A stretch of DNA of 64,000 nucleotides from contig NZ_JAGTJJ010000011.1 of NCBI RefSeq assembly GCF_028435365.1, forward strand, positions 159,924 to 223,923, given 5' to 3'. Numbering within the stretch: the stretch's first letter is position 1; the number at the start of each line of letters is the position of its first letter. Made by a program: the position numbers and the translations under genes. Shown one piece after another: positions 7,846 to 17,048 of this stretch. The stretch comes from Polyangium jinanense. Its GTDB lineage: Bacteria > Myxococcota > Polyangia > Polyangiales > Polyangiaceae. The notes beneath the pieces are model-generated. The model saw nothing but the letters and a program-made list of their open reading frames with translations. It did no database searches and was not told the origin of the DNA.

Positions 7846-10308
7846 ATGGAATCGGTCGAAACGGCGGAGTCGGTCGGACCTCCCGCGCAGAGCGGACGTC
7901 TCGCGCGCTTGCGTCAGGCCCTGGTCACGCTGGCGCTCGTGGCGGGGATCGGCGTCTTCGGTTGGGTGGTCCACCAACACTACCCGATCCCGAAGTGGCT
8001 CTTCTGGCGGTACGCCGGCTACTGGCTCGGCACCCTCGTCGTGGGAATGGCCAGCTACGGCCTCGGCCACGTCGCGCTCCATCGGGTCTTCCGGGTGCGG
8101 ATGCCGCTTCTCGAGCATGCAATGGTCTCGATGGCGCTCGGGGTCTACGGCTTCGAGATCCTGATGTTCATCATCGGCCTGCTCGGACTCTACCGCACGG
8201 CCACGTTTTTCGTCCTGCCCGTCGCGCTCCTCGCCGCCGTCGCCCTGCCGCTCTACCAGCACGCGCTTCACATCCGCCGCGTCTTCGCCCGCTCCGCCCC
8301 GACCCGGCCCAAGCTCGGGCCGGCCGCGCTCGCCCTCGCGTTCGGCCTGCTCGGCCTGGGGATGATTTATTTTTACGTGATCACCCCATCGAACATCCAG
8401 TTCGATTCGCGGTGGAAACACCTGGCCCTCGCCGAGCAGTACGTGGTGCAGGGCGCCATACGGCCTGCGGTCGAGGGGTGGGTCTTCACGGCCCGCCCGC
8501 ATTTCACTTCGTACCTTTACACGTGGGCCTTCCTCGTCCCCGGGCGCCTCTTCGACAAGATGACGCTCGCAGCGCATCTCGAGTTTGGCCTGTTCGTGAT
8601 GACGACCGTCGTCGGCATCCCAGCCCTCGTGCGGCGGCTCGTGCCGCGCGCCGATCCTCGCTGGATCTGGGCCGCGCGGTTCCTCTTCCCCGGCGTCCTG
8701 CTCTACGACAGCTCCGTCTGCGGCGGCGCCGACCACGTCGGTGCGATGTTCGGGACGGCGGTCGTGCTCGTCCTCTTCCGCGCGCTGCGCGACCTCGACC
8801 TCCGGTACGTCTCGCTTCTCGGCGTCCTCTGCGCCGCCGCGGCGCTCACGAAGGAGACGGTGGCCATCATGCTCGTGCCGGCGCCGCTCGCGCTCGTCGT
8901 GATTCGAGGGGCCATGCTCGGGGTGCAATCGTTCCGGGGGCGCGCCGAGCCCAATCTCGGGCGCCGCTGGCTCGTCGCGCCGCTCTTGCTCGGCGGCGTC
9001 GGGCTCGCAGCGAGCTCGCCGCTATGGCTCAAAAACCTGCTCTTCTACGGCGACCCCTTCTATCCGCTGCTCGGCGCCAAGCTGCACGCGCACCCCTTCA
9101 CGGATCAGGCCGCGTATCGATTCAAATACGGTTATGCCGAGGGCCTGCTCTGGAAGCCGACCCGCGATCTCAAGGGGCTCCTCCAGACCCTCGTCGCGCT
9201 CGTCGATTTCTCGTTCGTCCCGAATGACTGGCCCAAGTTCCACGGGAAGGTGCCGGTCTTCGGCTCGATGTTCACGCTGCTGCTCGGCTGTCTCCCCTTC
9301 CTGAAGAAGGCGAAACGAATCTGGCTCGTCGTCCTGCTCGTACACGTCGGCATCTTCATCTGGTACTCCGTCCATCACCAGGACCGCTACCTCCAGGCGC
9401 TCATGCCGTACATGGCGGCAGTCACGGCGGCGATCGCGCTCTCCGTGTGGCGCGCGTTCGGCACGGGCGCGCGTGTCGCCCTCGCGACTTTGTTCGGGCT
9501 GCAAATCGTGTGGGGCGGCGACGTATACTTCATCCAGACGCACGCCCACGCGCGCTCGCCGCTCAAGAACAGCATCGACCTCCTGAGCGCCGGTTTCGAG
9601 AAGAAACACGACGCGCGCTTCGGCATCCAGCAACATTGGCAGGAGGTCGGCCAGGCGACGCCGCCCCAATCCCGGCTGCTGCTGCATATCTGGCCCGACC
9701 ACCACGCCCACCTCGGGACGATGCGGCACACGGTGCTCGACGCCTACCTCTGGCAATTCGGCGTGGAATACGGTGCCGCAGGCTCGACCGAGGGGGTCCG
9801 CACGATGCTGCGCGATCTCGGCGTGACGCACGTCTTCGCCGAGCCCGATAAGGAGAGCGACGGCGCAAACTCGATCGCAGCCGATCTTCTCTTCTGGGAC
9901 TTCGTCACCCATCTCCGCGAGCGCAAGACCATCGGTCAGGGGCTGCTCGGCAAGGTCCCGGAGGAGCCCATCCAGGCGCCCTTCGACGACCTGACCGCAG
10001 TCCTGAGCTGCACGGCAAAGGCGCCGGCCAAGGGCCTCTTCCGCGTGCGGGACCTGCGCGTCCTGCCCTTCGGCCCGATCGGCTTCCCCGCACCGTTCAA
10101 GCCCGCAAAGACCAAGGACGAGGCCGAGGCCCTCCTCGCGCATGCCCACTTCGTGGTCCTGGAAGAGGGCTGCAAAGAAATCGGCAAACCCGCAGGCGTC
10201 ACGCGCGCCTTCGACCTCGTCACGCACCGCCGGCGTTACGGGCCCTTCAACGCGATGGAGCTCTATCGCCGCCGCCCCGGCCTCTCCGCAATCCCCCTCC
10301 CGCCCTGA
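7846..10308 (+). CDS. Polytopic GT-C-like glycosyltransferase, tandem copy 2
   Basis: 820 residues, collinear with the preceding gene along the whole length. The central stretch from 'FGLLGLG' to 'ALTKETVAIMLVP' is near-identical in most positions by eye, and the loop motifs are kept (IQFDSRWKHLALAEQYV, RPHFTSYLYTWAFL, ADHVGAMF). The N- and C-terminal parts have diverged more. The pair is therefore an old tandem duplication with both copies under constraint, perhaps adding two sugars in sequence or using different acceptors. The gene ends 9 bases before an inverted-repeat element that separates it from the convergent gene at 10657. Confidence 0.75.
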   Translation: MESVETAESVGPPAQSGRLARLRQALVTLALVAGIGVFGWVVHQHYPIPKWLFWRYAGYWLGTLVVGMASYGLGHVALHRVFRVRMPLLEHAMVSMALGVYGFEILMFIIGLLGLYRTATFFVLPVALLAAVALPLYQHALHIRRVFARSAPTRPKLGPAALALAFGLLGLGMIYFYVITPSNIQFDSRWKHLALAEQYVVQGAIRPAVEGWVFTARPHFTSYLYTWAFLVPGRLFDKMTLAAHLEFGLFVMTTVVGIPALVRRLVPRADPRWIWAARFLFPGVLLYDSSVCGGADHVGAMFGTAVVLVLFRALRDLDLRYVSLLGVLCAAAALTKETVAIMLVPAPLALVVIRGAMLGVQSFRGRAEPNLGRRWLVAPLLLGGVGLAASSPLWLKNLLFYGDPFYPLLGAKLHAHPFTDQAAYRFKYGYAEGLLWKPTRDLKGLLQTLVALVDFSFVPNDWPKFHGKVPVFGSMFTLLLGCLPFLKKAKRIWLVVLLVHVGIFIWYSVHHQDRYLQALMPYMAAVTAAIALSVWRAFGTGARVALATLFGLQIVWGGDVYFIQTHAHARSPLKNSIDLLSAGFEKKHDARFGIQQHWQEVGQATPPQSRLLLHIWPDHHAHLGTMRHTVLDAYLWQFGVEYGAAGSTEGVRTMLRDLGVTHVFAEPDKESDGANSIAADLLFWDFVTHLRERKTIGQGLLGKVPEEPIQAPFDDLTAVLSCTAKAPAKGLFRVRDLRVLPFGPIGFPAPFKPAKTKDEAEALLAHAHFVVLEEGCKEIGKPAGVTRAFDLVTHRRRYGPFNAMELYRRRPGLSAIPLPP

Positions 10309-10317
10309 GCTTCTGGG

Positions 10318-10433
10318 GGGCGCTTCGCTGGGGCTCTGCCCCAGGCCCCACCAGGGGCTATCCGCCCCTGGACCCGGACCAGCGCAAGCGCTGGACCCGG
10401 GGTCGATGAACTGCGCAACGCGCAGTTCATCGA
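10318..10433 (+). repeat. Dispersed GGGGCTCTGCCCC-type repeat, copy 1
   Basis: About 116 bases lying between convergent genes. It starts with the palindrome TGGGGCTCTGCCCCA and ends in a perfect 14-bp hairpin (TCGATGAACTGCGC, loop AAC, complement) at 10403-10433. The copy at 10529-10644 has the same order of sub-palindromes in reverse orientation. It probably acts as a transcription terminator for the gene ending at 10308. Confidence 0.8.
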
Positions 10434-10528
10434 ACAGGCCGAGTCAAGACCAGCTACAACCCTGCCCATCGAAACAGCCGCGCAGCCATTTCGACCGGCA
10501 ATGCCGTCCTTGGTCTTGCCACCGGCCC

Positions 10529-10644
10529 GTGGAAGAACTGCGCGGAGCGCAGTTCTTCCACAATGGTCCAGGGCTTGCCCTGGTTCGGGTCGAGGGGCGA
10601 ACAGCCCCCGCGGGGCCCGGGGCAGAGCCCCGGCGCGGCGGCCG
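10529..10644 (-). repeat. Dispersed GGGGCTCTGCCCC-type repeat, copy 2 (inverted)
   Basis: Inverted partner of the element at 10318-10433. Read on the minus strand it begins near GGGGCTCTGCCCC, has the same GGGGCT..CGCCCCT and CCAG..CTGG sub-palindromes, and ends in a perfect 15-bp hairpin at 10529-10561 (GTGGAAGAACTGCGC, loop GGA). The hairpin stem sequences differ from copy 1 by compensating changes, so the structure is conserved. The roughly 95 bases between the copies (10434-10528) hold no gene. Confidence 0.8.
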
Positions 10645-10656
10645 CCAGAAGAAACC

Positions 10657-13446
10657 TCAGTTCACGCGCGCGGCCTGCGGGGGTGCGGGCATGAGCACGT
10701 CATCTGCGAGGATGTGCCCCCAGTTCCCGTTTGACTCGTCTACGATCACGACGCGCCCCTGCTTGCCTGCGTATGCGCTCGTCGAGAGCTCGGTGGGCCG
10801 GAGGATCTCGTCGTTCTTGCCGCAGGACCGCGCCACGATGCGCCCGTCGACCTCCAGGCCTACGAACGTCTTCTGGCAATCCTTGCCGCCGCCTACGAGC
10901 ACGTGAATGGGCTGGCCGTCGAGTGTCAGCATCGGGAGCGCGACCTTGCCCTTTGCTGCGTCGCCGCCGTGGTATCCGTTCGCGAGCGCGCGGCCGAGGA
11001 AGCCCGTGATCTCCTGCTGATTGCCTGTCGGGCCTGTCGCGGGCGCCTTGCCGAACGCCGTGCCTGTGATTTCGGTTCCCTCGGGGAAGACCTCGTCGAA
11101 GCTGTAATGGATGGCGAATCGCGCTGCGAATGCGATCACGTCGGGATCGTTCTCCGGTAGCTCGGTGAGAGCTGCGCGGAACAGCTCGACCCCATTGCCC
11201 GGCACGCCTGACCGGAGCCGCGCGCGGATGTCTTCCTTTGTCCCGCTGGACCAGTGAATCCCGTCGATGTAGAGACCGCTCCCGGGCGCCTTGTCCTCGT
11301 CGACGATCCGGAGCGACGCGCGGCGGCCCTGCAGATCCTCGATTTGCCAGGCCTCGGGCACGAGCTGCCGGTCGGCGCGCGGGCGTGCCGTGCGCTGGGT
11401 CGCGCCATCGACCACGAGCTCCACGCGCACGCCGGGGCTCGATTTGCCGCCGAGCGCGAAACGAAGCTCCGGCTTTGCGAGGACGCCGAGATCGATCTCC
11501 AGGGTCCCCGTGCCGCCTCCCGCGTCTGGCAGCGAGACGAGCAGACTCTTGCCCGTCGCGCCCATGCGCCGCATCTTCTCGATGCGCAGCCCCGCGCCTT
11601 TCATTGCTGCGCCTGCGGGCAGATGGCCCTCGAAATCGGCGACCTCGCCGATTTGCCCCCGGAGCTCGCCGAGCAGCTTCTCCCGGTCCGGATGACGCTC
11701 CAGGAAAACCTCGTAAAACGCGAGCGACTCGAGGAGATCGCTCCGCGTGCCCGTGCGCGCGAGCACCGCGATGTCGCGCGCCGGATCCGGGATCTGGGTG
11801 TTCTTGACGGTGCGCAGCGCCTTCACGAGGTCGGGGTCCCAGCGCAGGAAATGGAACGTGCTCCCGTCGACGTTCGCGCGGGTCTCCTCCTTGAACTTCT
11901 CGCCCCAGGGATTGCCGAGATCCACCACCGCGCCCTCGGCGAGCAAATCCTCCAGCGAGCCGCGCTTCTCGTGCCCCGGCCGCCCGCGCTTCTCGATCGA
12001 CTTGTGCGCGATGCGCCGGTTCGCGAGACCGTATGCGTCGACGATCGGCAGATCCGCGTACCAGCCCACGAGGCCGATGCAATCGATCGAGAGCTTGGGC
12101 CGGAGCCCGCGGGCGATGAACGTCTTGTGGACCCGCTCGCCCATGCCCGCGTAGATCGAACCGGATTCGAACGGAAAGACGTTCTTCACCGGGTAGAACG
12201 TATTCTCCTCGGCGAGGTTCCAGCGCTTCTCGTAGGGCTTGAGCACGCGGACGGGCAGGACGGCGACCGCGACGGCGAGCGCCGCGACCGAGCCGACGAG
12301 CGCCCGCGCTGGCCCGGCGAGCTCGCGCAGCCGATACCGGAGCGAGACCTCGGTCCCGACCGCGAGGATCGGCAGCAGCGAGACGAAGAACCGGTGCTCC
12401 ATGAAATCGCCGCCGACCTTCACGACGTAGCGGCCATAGACGAGGAGCGAGAGCAGCGCGAAGATCCGGAGGCGCGTCTCGGCCCGATTGCGAGACCGCC
12501 CGGCGAGCGCGAGGAGGAAGAGCGGGATCCAGATCACCGCGCCGCTCGTGAAGAGGAAATGCGTCGCGTAGACGAGACCCTGCGACCAGTACGTCAGGTT
12601 CCCCGACTTGGCGTAATAGGTATTCGGAAAGAAATCGCCGTACGCGCGCCAGCGCCAGAGGAAATACGGAACGTAGAACAGGACGAGCGGCGCGCCGTAC
12701 GCGAAATACCGGCGGAGATCGAGCCGCTTCCAGAACGGCCGCTCCTCGTGGTGAATCAGGTCCTCGGCGACGATCGCGAGGCCCATGCATCCGTAGAGGA
12801 GCAGGTGATCCGGCCGCGTGAGCGCGGCGGCGATGAATGCGAGCCCCGCTCCGAATGCGCCATTCTTGCGGAGCGAGGCCCACATGCCCACGGCCACGAG
12901 CATCGCGGCGGGCATCGTTTCGAGGCCCGACGAGGCGAACGTATAAAACGGCCGACTCCCGGCGAGGCAAAGCGCGGCGAACGGAATGATCGCGGGCTTC
13001 GGGCTCGCCTTGCGCACGACGAGCGCCACGAACACGATCGCAAACACGTACGCCGCGAGGTTGCCGAAGAGCCCGGCGTGCGGGATCGAGACCCGGACCT
13101 TGGCGAGCAGCCCGAGCACCAGCGTCCACAGAAAATTCGTGTATCCCTCGACCCACTCGCCCGGGTTGAAGACGAGGCCCTCGCCGCGCGAGAAGTTGCG
13201 CGCGTATCGGAACGAGATGAACGCGTCGTCACACAGCCATCGGATCTTCCACGCGAGGGCGAGCCCCGCGCCGATCCCACCGAGGAGGACGATCGCGTAA
13301 AGGACGCGCTTGACGACCGGGGAGACGCGGCCGGCGAGGAAACGCTCGAGGAAGAGCAAGAGGACCGCGCCGAGGATCAGACCGGCGAGCAGGGGCAGGC
13401 TGGCCTTGATGGCTTCGGCCGCGGCGACGACGATTTCGAGGAGCAT
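10657..13446 (-). CDS. GT-C-like membrane glycosyltransferase with DD motif and large C-terminal domain
   Basis: 929 residues. Residues 15-400 contain about ten membrane helices. The first periplasmic loop carries WLCDDAFISFRYARN (D73, D74) followed by GLVFNPGEWVEGYTNFLW, a pattern typical of GT-C arabinosyl/mannosyl-type transferases that use polyprenyl-phosphate donors. Residues 430-929 are soluble and probably periplasmic, with no catalytic motif that I recognise and a beta-rich look. It lies downstream of and on the same strand as the 565-residue gene with the related DDSHITF motif. The start is ATG 13446. Confidence 0.75.
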   Translation of the reverse strand: MLLEIVVAAAEAIKASLPLLAGLILGAVLLLFLERFLAGRVSPVVKRVLYAIVLLGGIGAGLALAWKIRWLCDDAFISFRYARNFSRGEGLVFNPGEWVEGYTNFLWTLVLGLLAKVRVSIPHAGLFGNLAAYVFAIVFVALVVRKASPKPAIIPFAALCLAGSRPFYTFASSGLETMPAAMLVAVGMWASLRKNGAFGAGLAFIAAALTRPDHLLLYGCMGLAIVAEDLIHHEERPFWKRLDLRRYFAYGAPLVLFYVPYFLWRWRAYGDFFPNTYYAKSGNLTYWSQGLVYATHFLFTSGAVIWIPLFLLALAGRSRNRAETRLRIFALLSLLVYGRYVVKVGGDFMEHRFFVSLLPILAVGTEVSLRYRLRELAGPARALVGSVAALAVAVAVLPVRVLKPYEKRWNLAEENTFYPVKNVFPFESGSIYAGMGERVHKTFIARGLRPKLSIDCIGLVGWYADLPIVDAYGLANRRIAHKSIEKRGRPGHEKRGSLEDLLAEGAVVDLGNPWGEKFKEETRANVDGSTFHFLRWDPDLVKALRTVKNTQIPDPARDIAVLARTGTRSDLLESLAFYEVFLERHPDREKLLGELRGQIGEVADFEGHLPAGAAMKGAGLRIEKMRRMGATGKSLLVSLPDAGGGTGTLEIDLGVLAKPELRFALGGKSSPGVRVELVVDGATQRTARPRADRQLVPEAWQIEDLQGRRASLRIVDEDKAPGSGLYIDGIHWSSGTKEDIRARLRSGVPGNGVELFRAALTELPENDPDVIAFAARFAIHYSFDEVFPEGTEITGTAFGKAPATGPTGNQQEITGFLGRALANGYHGGDAAKGKVALPMLTLDGQPIHVLVGGGKDCQKTFVGLEVDGRIVARSCGKNDEILRPTELSTSAYAGKQGRVVIVDESNGNWGHILADDVLMPAPPQAARVN

Positions 13447-13566
13447 CGAGGAAAGATCCAGGCAAACGGGCGGGATCCGTCGCCCGCGGGCGGGAGACTA
13501 GTACATCCAGGGGCAAGTTGCAGGGGGGTCGTGCGCGCCGCGGCCCGCGCGTATCCCTGACCGCCT

Positions 13567-15264
13567 CTATTTCCGCAGCCGCTCCGCGACCGAGGTGTGC
13601 ACCGCGATGTACGCCGGCAGATCCTCGTGGTCGTCGTAGATCACCTGATAGCCGTACTTCGACAGCCACACGGGCGGCCTCCCCGCGTCGAAGATGATCA
13701 CCGGCGGGGTGAGGTTGCACCTCTGTTCGAGCTCCTTTGCGTGCTCGATGATGTACTTGAGCTCGATATGCACCCCGTGCACGAGGCGCTGCTGCGCGCG
13801 CGCGGGCACGCAGTTCGCGAGCTCCTTCGACGATAGGTTGTACTGGTCGAGGAAGTGCAGCGCGCCGTAATACTTCTGCACCACGTGAAACGGCACCATC
13901 CCCGCCTGGCCCGAGATGAACGAGAGGGGCTGCTCGCGCGTCGGGCCGAGCTTTTCGAGCGTCTCCAGGAACGCGGGCAAGAGCTTCGCGTCGCGGCGGT
14001 GCGGGCGGTTCGCGATCTCCGGGAACGAGAAGGCCGCCATGCCGGGTTTCTCGCGGGCCGCGCGTGCCTGTTTCCTGGCCTCGGCCCACCTGTGGCTCAT
14101 GTTCAACGGCGACCGACCAAAATCGATCACGGCGTTCACGTTGAGCCAAAGCAGCGTCGCGCCGAACAGAAAGCCCACCGCCGCCGCCCGCTCTTGCGAC
14201 GCGCGGTCGATCGCGAAGAGCATGAGCACGACGTACGCCGGCATGGCGGGCACGAGGAACCGCGCACCCGTCATCCAATCGCCCCCGCTCATCAGGACGA
14301 ACGCCGTCGAAGCGAACGCGAGCGCCGCCGTGAGCACCACGGACATCGGCAGCCGGCGCTTCACCACGCCCCAGGCGACCATACCGAGCGCCACGCAAAG
14401 GAGGGGCACGTATGCCGAATTCGTCTCTTGGAAGCCCGCTTGCGCGTAACGAAGCCCGTTGTCGAAGTCGAAGCCCCCCGATTTCATGCTCGCGGGGTTC
14501 GGCACGGCGCTGCCGAAGGCCACCTTCCGCGACACGGCCAGCACGACCACGGGCGTGATCGCCGCGCCGAGGACGTGCAGGCTCCGAAGAAAACGACGCC
14601 GCGCCTCTGCCGTCTTGTCGAGCGTGCGAAGCAAAAACGAATACGTCGCCGCCGTCGCCGCGAGCGCCAGCAAAACGACGGGCGACTCGGGCCGCGCGCC
14701 GGCGAAACCCGCGGAGACGAGGACGACGGGCGCGAGGGCGCGAACGGTCTGACCACGCCCGGCCGTTTCGCTCGGCTCGCTCTCGACGTACCGGGCGAGC
14801 ACGAGCACGGCGAGCACGCCGAAGAGCGCCGTCATCGACGTCTCCATGCCGCTCGTGCTCCAGTACAGAAAACACAGGCTCGTCGCGAGCAGCGGCGCCG
14901 CGAGCGGCGAGAGCCGCGGGGACACGCCGCGCGCGAGGACCGTCACGACCCCGAGGGCGAGCGCCGCGCAGCCGATGCTGGTGATCCAGCCGAGGATCGG
15001 CGCCCCCGCGCCCGTGAGCTTCTCGGCGAGCGCCAGCCACACCACGAGCGAGAAGCTCGAGCTTTGCTCGATGGGGGCCCCATTGTAGTTGACGATCGCC
15101 CCGAACCGGGCGAGCGCATGGGAGACCCAGAACGTGATGTGGCTATCGTCATGCCCGGCCGACGGAAAGTAAGTGGCACCGAACACGACGCCGAGCAGGA
15201 GCCCCAGAACGAGCCCGACCCAGGGGGCATGCTCGCGCAGCCGTTGCAAAAGACGCGTGATCAT
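13567..15264 (-). CDS. GT-C-like membrane glycosyltransferase with DD motif
   Basis: 565 residues, with about ten hydrophobic segments between residues 14 and 400. The first loop has GHDDSHITFWVSHALARFG (D39, D40) and then NYNGAPIEQSSSFSLVVW, the same position and type as the DDAFISF..EGYTNFLW motif of the neighbour, so the two look like distant paralogues. A 'SGMETSMTALFGV' segment matches 'SSGLETMPAAMLV' in that protein. A soluble tail of about 150 residues follows. Inferred role: transfer of a sugar from a lipid-linked donor on the outer face of the inner membrane. Confidence 0.7.
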   Translation of the reverse strand: MITRLLQRLREHAPWVGLVLGLLLGVVFGATYFPSAGHDDSHITFWVSHALARFGAIVNYNGAPIEQSSSFSLVVWLALAEKLTGAGAPILGWITSIGCAALALGVVTVLARGVSPRLSPLAAPLLATSLCFLYWSTSGMETSMTALFGVLAVLVLARYVESEPSETAGRGQTVRALAPVVLVSAGFAGARPESPVVLLALAATAATYSFLLRTLDKTAEARRRFLRSLHVLGAAITPVVVLAVSRKVAFGSAVPNPASMKSGGFDFDNGLRYAQAGFQETNSAYVPLLCVALGMVAWGVVKRRLPMSVVLTAALAFASTAFVLMSGGDWMTGARFLVPAMPAYVVLMLFAIDRASQERAAAVGFLFGATLLWLNVNAVIDFGRSPLNMSHRWAEARKQARAAREKPGMAAFSFPEIANRPHRRDAKLLPAFLETLEKLGPTREQPLSFISGQAGMVPFHVVQKYYGALHFLDQYNLSSKELANCVPARAQQRLVHGVHIELKYIIEHAKELEQRCNLTPPVIIFDAGRPPVWLSKYGYQVIYDDHEDLPAYIAVHTSVAERLRK

Positions 15265-15594
15265 AAGGACCTTCGTTCGTGCGGGACAAGCGGAAGTGCG
15301 CGGTCTCTTACCACAAGTTCCTCTCCCCGAGGCCCTCCAGCGTCACCTACCCCCGTGCATCGTCGGGAAGAGGCCGAAACCTCCCTCACCTACCCCCGCT
15401 CACGGCGTGAGCTCCTCGAAATTCGGATCGATCCTGCCCCCCGACACCCCGTGACCTCGGCAAGATCACGTCTGCTCTGACCCCGCTCGGCATCCGCGCG
15501 GGCAAAGATCGCACATGCCTACCCTCACGTGTTCCCGGGAGCCCACGAGGATCACGCCTCATCTGGCCCCGCGCAGCCGCAGAGCGGACCAGGA
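15265..15594. other. 330-base intergenic region without a gene
   Basis: It lies upstream of the leftward membrane protein gene and downstream of the leftward fucose synthase gene. Frames open across it are antisense shadows with no ribosome site. Two imprecise copies of TCACCTACCCCCG occur about 45 bases apart (near 15346 and 15390). It presumably contains the promoter of the gene starting at 15264, but I cannot place -35/-10 boxes. Confidence 0.5.
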
Positions 15595-16557
15595 TCACGA
15601 TTTTTCGACGATCCGGCCCCGATTCTCCTCGTACCAGCCGATCGTCTTCGCGAGCCCCTCTTCCAGCGCCGTCCGCGCCTCGAACCCGAACCATTCGCGC
15701 GCCCGCGACACGTCGAGCATCCGGCGCGGCTGACCGTTCGGGCGCGAGGTATCCCACACGATGTCCCCGTCGTACCCGCACGCCTTCGCGATCGTCGCCG
15801 CAAGATCCCGCATCGACACCTCGCGCCCCGCGCCGAGGTTCACCGGCTCCTCGCCGTCGTACCGCTCCGCCGCCCGCACGAGCCCCTCCGCCGCGTCCTC
15901 CACATAAAGGAACTCCCGCGTCGGCGACCCGTCGCCCCAGAGCACGACCGACCGCTCCCCACGCAGCCGAGCCTCCACGAACTTCCGGATCATCGCGGGG
16001 ATCACGTGGGAATCCTCGAGGTCGAAGTTGTCCCGCGGCCCATAGAGGTTCACCGGGAAGACGACGACAAACTTCGACCCGAACTCTTTCCGGTACGCCT
16101 GCGCCATCACGAGCAGCGCCTTCTTGGCGATCCCGTACGGCGCATTCGTCTCCTCCGGATACCCGTTCCAGAGGTCCTCCTCCCGGAACGGTACCGGAGC
16201 AAATTTCGGATAGGCACAAATGGTACCGGCGACAACAACCTTGGGCGTCCCTGCGCGCCGCGCTTCTTCGAGGACGTGCAGGCCCATGGCCATGTTGTCG
16301 CGGAAGAAGGTGCCGGGATGGCGGCGATTCGCGCCGATGCCGCCAACACGCGCGGCCAGATGCAAGACGAGGTCGGGGCGGTGCGTTTCGAAGAGAGATC
16401 GCGTCGCGTGGGCGTCCGTCAGATCGAACTCGGCCGAACGGGGGACCACGATCTGCCGCGCGCCACGCGCTTTCAGCACTTCCACGACGTGCGAGCCGAG
16501 GAACCCGGCGCCGCCCGTGACGAGGATCTTGGAGTCAGAGAGAGGGAACATCGGCAT
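15595..16557 (-). CDS. fcl: GDP-L-fucose synthase
   Basis: 320 residues from ATG 16557; a GTG at 16611 would add 18 residues ahead of the Rossmann fold, so the inner start is preferred. The NADP-binding motif [11 protein letters not shown] is near the N-terminus. The family-specific block [19 protein letters not shown] followed by [15 protein letters not shown] supplies the catalytic Tyr and Lys (YxxxK), and [10 protein letters not shown] then [11 protein letters not shown] completes the signature. It converts GDP-4-keto-6-deoxymannose to GDP-L-fucose by 3,5-epimerisation and reduction. No GDP-mannose dehydratase is in this window. It suggests fucose in the nearby glycan. It diverges from the XRE gene with 80 bases between. 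Confidence 0.92.
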   Translation of the reverse strand: MPMFPLSDSKILVTGGAGFLGSHVVEVLKARGARQIVVPRSAEFDLTDAHATRSLFETHRPDLVLHLAARVGGIGANRRHPGTFFRDNMAMGLHVLEEARRAGTPKVVVAGTICAYPKFAPVPFREEDLWNGYPEETNAPYGIAKKALLVMAQAYRKEFGSKFVVVFPVNLYGPRDNFDLEDSHVIPAMIRKFVEARLRGERSVVLWGDGSPTREFLYVEDAAEGLVRAAERYDGEEPVNLGAGREVSMRDLAATIAKACGYDGDIVWDTSRPNGQPRRMLDVSRAREWFGFEARTALEEGLAKTIGWYEENRGRIVEKS

Positions 16558-16637
16558 GGGAAGCACGACCTTAAAGAAGGCGATACCACCCTCACGCGCT
16601 CGGCGCAGCACGTCGATCGAGAAGTAGCGAGGAGCAC

Positions 16638-17048
16638 ATGCCGCGCAGAGTCCGCCCCAAGAAGCTCTTCCTCACGATCGGCGAGCGCTTGAAGGCATTC
16701 CGGCTCGCCGCCGGGCTGACCCAGGAGGAAGTGGCCGAAGGTCACGCGCCCGGCGAGTCGTTCGCCAACAAGGGTCACATTTCGAGCATCGAGCACGGGC
16801 TCGCGAACCCCACCGTCGAGACGCTGCAACGTATCGCCGAGGCGCTCGAAGGAGACGTGGAGCTCGTCGACCTGGTCATCGACCCCGACGAGAGTTTACG
16901 CCACGCGGTCATCGCGCTCTCGCGGACGCTGCCCGACGAGGTGCTCGGCGAGATTCTGGTGAAATACGGGCCGGTGCCGGAGCTCGTGCCCCGAAAGAGG
17001 AAACGCACGCACCATCGGGCAAGCGGGGCGCGGCCGAAGGCGCGGTGA
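16638..17048 (+). CDS. XRE-family helix-turn-helix regulator
   Basis: 136 residues. A Cro/CI-type helix-turn-helix occupies about residues 13-72: [20 protein letters not shown], then a recognition region interrupted by a short insertion ([19 protein letters not shown]), then [14 protein letters not shown]. Residues 75-115 form a helical tail, and the last 25 residues are basic. The insertion between helices 2 and 3 is unusual for the family. It is divergent from fcl and ends one base before the stop of the epimerase gene, so it may control sugar-nucleotide genes; that is inference. Confidence 0.85.
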   Translation: MPRRVRPKKLFLTIGERLKAFRLAAGLTQEEVAEGHAPGESFANKGHISSIEHGLANPTVETLQRIAEALEGDVELVDLVIDPDESLRHAVIALSRTLPDEVLGEILVKYGPVPELVPRKRKRTHHRASGARPKAR

